NCBI GenBank assembly: GCA_046714215.1
Contig: JBKKBM010000081.1
Location: 1 to 9,134 of the forward strand
Direction of reading: 5' to 3'
Length of the DNA: 9,134 nt
Source of the DNA: DATLCI01 sp046714215
Lineage (GTDB): Bacteria > Acidobacteriota > Terriglobia > Terriglobales > Acidobacteriaceae
The notes beneath the pieces were generated by a model. It made no database searches, was not told the origin of the DNA, and worked only from the letters and a program-made list of their open reading frames with translations. Of this stretch, positions 6,292 to 9,134 are shown one piece after another. The position numbers and the translations under genes are program-made. How positions within the stretch are numbered: position 1 is the first letter of the stretch; every line of letters starts with the position of its first letter.

Positions 6292-6308
6292 TCCACTCGT
6301 CTGTAGTT

Positions 6309-6340
6309 AAAGAGCGCCCCCGCAAGGGGGCGCTCTTTTT
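6309..6340 (+). terminator. Strong factor-independent terminator
   Basis: A perfect 13-bp stem (6309-6321 with 6326-6338), C-rich then G-rich, is closed by a GCAA tetraloop and runs into a T-tract at 6336-6340. It starts 18 bp after the stop of the secreted Asp-box protein. On the minus strand the T-run is shorter (TTT), so it may only weakly terminate the oppositely transcribed CPDC gene. Confidence 0.93.
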
Positions 6341-6344
6341 ATTG

Positions 6345-6486
6345 GGGGCTAAAGCCCCAGGAGATTTTTTCGGGATGGGCGCTTTCGCTTGCGCTGAAGC
6401 GCAAGCTCCCCCGCCTGAAGGCGGGCGCTTCCACCGCCCAACGCGTTGAAAGCGCGAATTCGTCCGCCTGCTGGCGGCTTCCACCG
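6345..6486. repeat. Cluster of short REP-like palindromes with TGAA-type loops
   Basis: Four perfect small hairpins lie in the gap between convergent genes: GGGGC-TAAA-GCCCC (6345-6358), GCTTGCGC-TGAA-GCGCAAGC (6387-6406), CCCGCC-TGAA-GGCGGG (6410-6425) and CCGCC-TGCT-GGCGG (6464-6477). The last two are each followed shortly by GCTTCCACCG (6427-6436 and 6477-6486, offset 50 bp), as if a hairpin-plus-tail unit had been duplicated. No T-tracts follow, so these are repeats rather than classical terminators. Related motifs recur at 7702-7805. Confidence 0.65.
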
Positions 6487-6495
6487 GAAATCAGT

Positions 6496-7113
6496 TTACT
6501 TCGCGGCCTTCATGTCCTGCACCAGCTTAGAGAGCTGCGAGCGATCGACGACTTCGACGAAAGGCGCAGCGCTGTTCTTGCTGCTACCCACAACAAAGAT
6601 CGTCGGCGTGTGCTGGATGCCGACGCGCTTGCCTAAGGCCACATCCGCGTCGACTTTAGCTTCGAGCTTCTTGCCGGGATCGAGCAGAAAAGGCAGTGCG
6701 GTGCCGTTGGCTTTGGCGAACTTGTCGACCATCTCCTTCAGGTTGGCGGGCGTGAGCGCGGCCTGGTTCTGGAAGATGTATTCACGGAAAGCGATGCCCA
6801 GCTTTGCCGACTTGGAATCGAAATAGCGGGCATAGATAGCGGCTGGCTTCGCATAATTGTGCATGGGCAAAGGGAAGTCGCGGTGGATCACCGGCACCTT
6901 CTGGAGTTCGGAGACTTGCTTGACCAGCGGATGCGCGCGGGCGCAGTCGGGGCATTGCAGGTCTTCGAAAACAATGATGGCGACTTTCACGCCCGGCGGC
7001 GGCTTCAAAGCCTGCATACGCTGCTGGTTGACGGCAGCGGGAACCTGCGCGAAGGCCGCCAGGGTGGTCAAAGTGAACAGTGCGGTGGCAAGGGCCCGCA
7101 GTTTAAATCGCAT
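6496..7113 (-). CDS. Secreted thioredoxin-fold protein with a CPDC active site (DsbA-like)
   Basis: A 205-residue exported protein, probably a periplasmic thiol:disulfide oxidoreductase. An N-terminal signal peptide (MRFKLRALATALFTLTTLAAFAQ, cleavage after AFA, residue ~22) is followed by a thioredoxin-like strand VKVAIIVFEDLQ. The redox motif is Cys54-Pro-Asp-Cys57 in CPDCARAHPL. After a helical insertion (KSAKLGIAFREYIFQNQAAL and following) comes GIQHTPTIFV, whose Pro170 is the expected cis-proline. This layout fits the DsbA/Thioredoxin_4 family. Asp in the third position of the CxxC, in place of the usual His or Tyr, should tune the redox potential. The ATG is preceded by GGAGAGG with a 7-nt gap. 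It lies downstream of the small secreted protein on the same strand with a 175-bp gap, so cotranscription is uncertain. Confidence 0.88.
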   Translation of the reverse strand: MRFKLRALATALFTLTTLAAFAQVPAAVNQQRMQALKPPPGVKVAIIVFEDLQCPDCARAHPLVKQVSELQKVPVIHRDFPLPMHNYAKPAAIYARYFDSKSAKLGIAFREYIFQNQAALTPANLKEMVDKFAKANGTALPFLLDPGKKLEAKVDADVALGKRVGIQHTPTIFVVGSSKNSAAPFVEVVDRSQLSKLVQDMKAAK

Positions 7114-7130
7114 GTAAAAACCTCTCCGGG

Positions 7131-7154
7131 CGCGCGAAAATACGCGCGAAAATC
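7131..7154. repeat. 12-bp tandem repeat in the leader of the CPDC gene
   Basis: CGCGCGAAAATA (7131-7142) is followed directly by CGCGCGAAAATC (7143-7154), differing at one base. It lies 18-41 bp upstream of the CPDC gene start, within its likely leader. The rest of the 7155-7288 gap shows only a short TCAGCC(G/A) repetition near 7210 and no gene. Confidence 0.7.
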
Positions 7155-7288
7155 ACTTTCTGCAATGGTAACTGAAAGAAGGTGTTACGTCATTGGATGC
7201 AGGAAAGGGTTCAGCCGTCAGCCATCAGAACAACCAAAGGCGGAGGCCAGTCTGGCAACACTCCAGCGGGTTAAGATTTAAGAGGCAG

Positions 7289-7597
7289 CTACTTCGCGGG
7301 TGCAACAGGTTGTAGTTGGGCCTGGGGGATAGTCTTCGGCGGGGCAACGGTGGCCTTGGCTTTGGCGGCCGGACCAAAGAACTCGGTGATGACCGGATGC
7401 GGGTCGTTGACCGGAATAGGTTGCGTCGCGCCGGGAGGCGGAGTTTTACGTGCGGCTTGGGGGAGGGGAACGGCCGCTTTGGTGTTTACGAGTGCGACTC
7501 CGGCTCCGCTGTTGGTGTCCGCGGCGGCGCGAAGCGCCACCGGCATGATGAAGGCGGATACACAGAACAGCCAAAGGATTAGAGCAGCGCGACGCAT
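7289..7597 (-). CDS. Small secreted proline/alanine-rich protein, function unknown
   Basis: A 102-residue reading frame that I do not recognise. Residues 1-25 look like a signal peptide or membrane anchor (MRRAALILWLFCVSAFIMPVALRAAA). The remainder is low complexity and rich in Pro, Ala, Lys and Val (for example KTPPPGATQPIPVNDPHP), with a less degenerate HPVITEFFGP in the middle, so it is likely unstructured. The ATG has only a weak GAAG 6 nt upstream. It precedes the CPDC thioredoxin-fold gene on the same strand, and both products are predicted to be exported, which mildly supports it being real. It could also be a spurious frame in GC-rich DNA. The signal-peptide-like start and the absence of a better frame favour a gene. 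Confidence 0.5.
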   Translation of the reverse strand: MRRAALILWLFCVSAFIMPVALRAAADTNSGAGVALVNTKAAVPLPQAARKTPPPGATQPIPVNDPHPVITEFFGPAAKAKATVAPPKTIPQAQLQPVAPAK

Positions 7598-7701
7598 AGA
7601 TGCTTCATTGTAAGTCGGAACGCCGGGGCGGGGGCGGATGGGGGCCGGTATTTTTCACCTTACGCCCAGAGGGTTAAGGTTCCTTATCCTTATGTTCCGG
7701 A

Positions 7702-7805
7702 GGCTGAAGCCCCAACATTTTGACGGACCTCGATCACTGGCCTGAAACCCGTTACCGCAGCGGCTAAGGCCGGTTGTTCTCGCGGCTGGCGATAGGGCTG
7801 AAGCC
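7702..7805. repeat. Three GGC-TGAA-GCC type mini-palindromes
   Basis: GGC-TGAA-GCC at 7702-7711, CGGC-TAAG-GCCG at 7761-7772 and GGC-TGAA-GCC at 7796-7805 share the small-stem, TGAA/TAAG-loop design of the 6345-6486 cluster. They sit in a gene-free stretch. From 7598 to 7701 and from 7806 to 7940 I see no gene or further structure. Confidence 0.5.
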
Positions 7806-7940
7806 ATATCCTTCCCAGATGGAGGGTGACTGTGGGGGATGCGTTTTGGGTTGTTCCGGAGGTTTTTTGGGTTCTGAAGGTATTTCAAAGATCCGGTACT
7901 CGCTCCGGGGCGCTCAGCAGGTAGCCTTGGTCCCGTTTAC

Positions 7941-7970
7941 TTGAGCGCCCGTGAGTCGCTGTGCTAGGAT
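7941..7970 (+). promoter_or_regulatory. Extended -10 promoter in the gap before the EF-G-like gene
   Basis: TTGAGC (7941-7946), an 18-bp spacer and TAGGAT (7965-7970) preceded by TG at 7962-7963 form a good housekeeping-type promoter with an extended -10. Transcription should start near 7976, about 355 bp before the EF-G-like start codon. It would therefore drive either a separate RNA or a long leader. Confidence 0.6.
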
Positions 7971-7975
7971 GGCCG

Positions 7976-8185
7976 CCCTTTCCACCTCCGTCCGGTTGCA
8001 GCGAGTGCGAGCGGTGGAGTAGTTTGAGAAAGTCAGGCGGGCCTCAGGTGTTTCCAGTTCTGGTCGCCAGTTCGCGGGGGGTGGGAGTCGTGCCCCCGGT
8101 GTGCGCGTGTAAGCCTGACTCTGAGATGTGCGGTAGGAAGGGAAATCCCCTTGGCATCCATCGAGCGCGGCCACAGGCCGCGCGT
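7976..8185 (+). ncRNA. Candidate structured RNA or long 5' leader, class unknown
   Basis: Immediately downstream of the promoter, helices can be paired by eye: TCCACC 7981-7986 with GGTGGA 8013-8018; AGTCAGGC 8031-8038 with GCCTGACT 8113-8120 (8 bp, long range); CGGGGG 8075-8080 with CCCCCG 8093-8098, nested inside it; AAGGG 8138-8142 with CCCTT 8148-8152; and GCGCGGCC 8165-8172 with GGCCGCGC 8176-8183 (3-nt loop). No T-tract follows the last hairpin. It matches none of the tmRNA, SRP RNA or RNase P signatures I know. A 6S-like or Acidobacteria-specific RNA, or a regulatory leader for the EF-G-like gene, are the options. No energies were computed, and GC-rich DNA pairs easily. Confidence 0.38.
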
Positions 8186-8204
8186 CTCCAGGGCAAGAGC
8201 GTCA

Positions 8205-8249
8205 CTGATCTCCGAACTGCTGATTTCCGAAGCGCTGATCTCCGAACCG
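8205..8249. repeat. Three tandem copies of a 15-bp unit
   Basis: CTGATCTCCGAACTG, CTGATTTCCGAAGCG and CTGATCTCCGAACCG lie head to tail (8205-8219, 8220-8234, 8235-8249), followed by the degenerate CTGATCC and CTGACATCC to 8268. The unit length is a multiple of three, but no convincing gene contains it. Confidence 0.8.
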
Positions 8250-8330
8250 ATCCTGATCCACTGACATCCCTACATTCAAATTTCATCCAGCCAAAGCAGG
8301 CCCGCGCCCGCGTGGCGCAAGGAGTACTCC

Positions 8331-9134
8331 GTGAAGGTCTATGAGAGCAAAGATGTGCGCAACATTGCTGTGGTAGGACATTCCCATGCCGGCAAAACCA
8401 CGCTGGTCTCCGGCATGCTGTTCACCGGCGGAGCCAGTCCGCGCCTGGGCCGCGTGGATGATGGCAGCACCGTGACCGACTACGACGAAGAAGAGATTGC
8501 GCGCAAGATGACCATCAGCACCGGCGTGGCGCACCTGGAGTGGGGCGCGACGAATAAGGTGAAGATCAACCTGCTGGATACGCCCGGCTTCAACATGTTC
8601 GTGCATGAGGCCAAGTCGGCGATGATTCCGGCGGAGTCCGTGGTCGTGGTGGTGGATGGCGTACACGGTGTGGAAGTGATGACGGAAAAGACGTGGGCTT
8701 ACGCCGAGGAATATGAGTTGCCGCGCATGATCATCGCCAGCCGCATGGACCGCGACCGCGCGGACGCGGAGCGGGTAACGGAATCGATCGTATCGACTTT
8801 TGGCCGGCAGGTGATCGCGGTGCATCTGCCCATCGGGGCGGTGAAGGCATTGAGCGGCATCGTCGATCTGGTCCGCATGAGGGCTTACAGCTACGAATTG
8901 GCGGGCAATGGCAAAGGGAAAGAGATTCCCATCCCGGGCATCATGCAGGAGGCCGCGAAGAAGGGTCATGAGGCCATCGTGGAGCTGGTGGCAGAAGGCA
9001 ACGATGAACTGATGCAGGAGTTCTTCGACACCGGCACCATTCCGGAAGAGCACCTAGTTCCGGGACTGCGGGCCGCCATCGTGGCACACAAGATCTTTCC
9101 ATTGATGTTTGCCTCCGGCCTGGGAAACCTGGGC
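8331..9134 (+). CDS. Elongation factor G-like translational GTPase (N-terminal part)
   Basis: The first 268 residues of a protein that continues beyond the window. The start is GTG 8331, with AAGGAG at 8319-8324 and a 6-nt gap. The P-loop is GHSHAGKTTL (residues 16-25), and the switch I region includes RKMTIST in place of the usual RGITI. G3 is DTPGF (83-87), followed by NMFVHEAKSAM. G4 is SRMD (137-140) within IIASRMDRDRAD. The region after it (HLPIGAVKALSGIVDLVRMRAY) matches the EF-G G' subdomain entry. The protein is thus an EF-G paralogue rather than the main fusA, which has DTPGH and NKMD. It should act in the cytoplasm, presumably on ribosomes, but the altered G3 and G4 make its activity uncertain. 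A structured leader or RNA lies upstream. Confidence 0.88.
   Translation, partial: MKVYESKDVRNIAVVGHSHAGKTTLVSGMLFTGGASPRLGRVDDGSTVTDYDEEEIARKMTISTGVAHLEWGATNKVKINLLDTPGFNMFVHEAKSAMIPAESVVVVVDGVHGVEVMTEKTWAYAEEYELPRMIIASRMDRDRADAERVTESIVSTFGRQVIAVHLPIGAVKALSGIVDLVRMRAYSYELAGNGKGKEIPIPGIMQEAAKKGHEAIVELVAEGNDELMQEFFDTGTIPEEHLVPGLRAAIVAHKIFPLMFASGLGNLG

Noticed and set aside
8076..8150. Possible TPP or cobalamin riboswitch
   Set aside because: Fragments such as CTGAGAT and GTAGGAAGGGAAA recall the TPP class, but the CTGATC...GCG core is missing in the right order, and the B12 box is not recognisable.
7961..8344. Plus-strand 127-residue frame containing the 15-bp repeat
   Set aside because: It has no Shine-Dalgarno, overlaps the predicted -10 at its start, has composition unlike the neighbouring proteins, and overlaps the start of the EF-G-like gene in another frame.
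8283..9053. 256-residue minus-strand frame
   Set aside because: It is antisense to the EF-G-like gene, which has a good ribosome binding site and GTPase motifs.

Overview
The window looks like chromosomal DNA of a GC-rich soil-type bacterium, most likely an Acidobacteriota (Terriglobia-like). The reasons are the gene complement (large secreted Asp-box/FN3 protein, divergent EF-G paralogue), high-GC codon use and many short GGC-TGAA-GCC type palindromes. The phylum is an inference from style, not from a marker gene.

Layout. 1-1120: an accessory pair on the + strand. It consists of the 3' end of a tcmP-like gene (interrupted by an in-frame TAA) and, 3 bp later, an intact DUF5131 (phage Gp37/Gp68) three-Cys protein. 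1143-1268: a hairpin and two tandem dyads precede an oxidative-stress block. 1269-2496: a peroxiredoxin followed 10 bp later by an aquaporin, with msrB converging on the aquaporin from the other strand (2505-2921). 3030-3653 (-): a TetR regulator, divergent from 3862-6291 (+), an 809-residue secreted protein with five Asp-boxes and two FN3 domains. The gap between them is packed with dyads that overlap both predicted promoters. A strong GCAA-loop terminator follows at 6309-6340, then a cluster of short palindromes. 6496-7113 (-): a secreted CPDC thioredoxin-fold protein. 7289-7597 (-): a small secreted proline-rich protein of unknown function. 7598-8330: a long gap with more palindromes, a good extended -10 promoter, a candidate structured RNA or leader and a 15-bp tandem repeat. 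8331-9134 (+): the N-terminal part of an EF-G-like GTPase that runs off the window.

Main point. The peroxiredoxin reads through an in-frame TGA at codon 49. This TGA falls exactly where the family carries its peroxidatic cysteine, a bSECIS-like hairpin lies directly downstream, and the frame then stays open and family-like to the natural stop. It is best read as a selenocysteine peroxiredoxin. A standard gene caller would start it at 1425 and lose the active site. It is coupled to an aquaporin whose inferred selectivity filter (His-Ile-Ala-Arg) resembles plant TIP channels. With msrB alongside, this suggests a peroxide entry/detoxification/repair neighbourhood.
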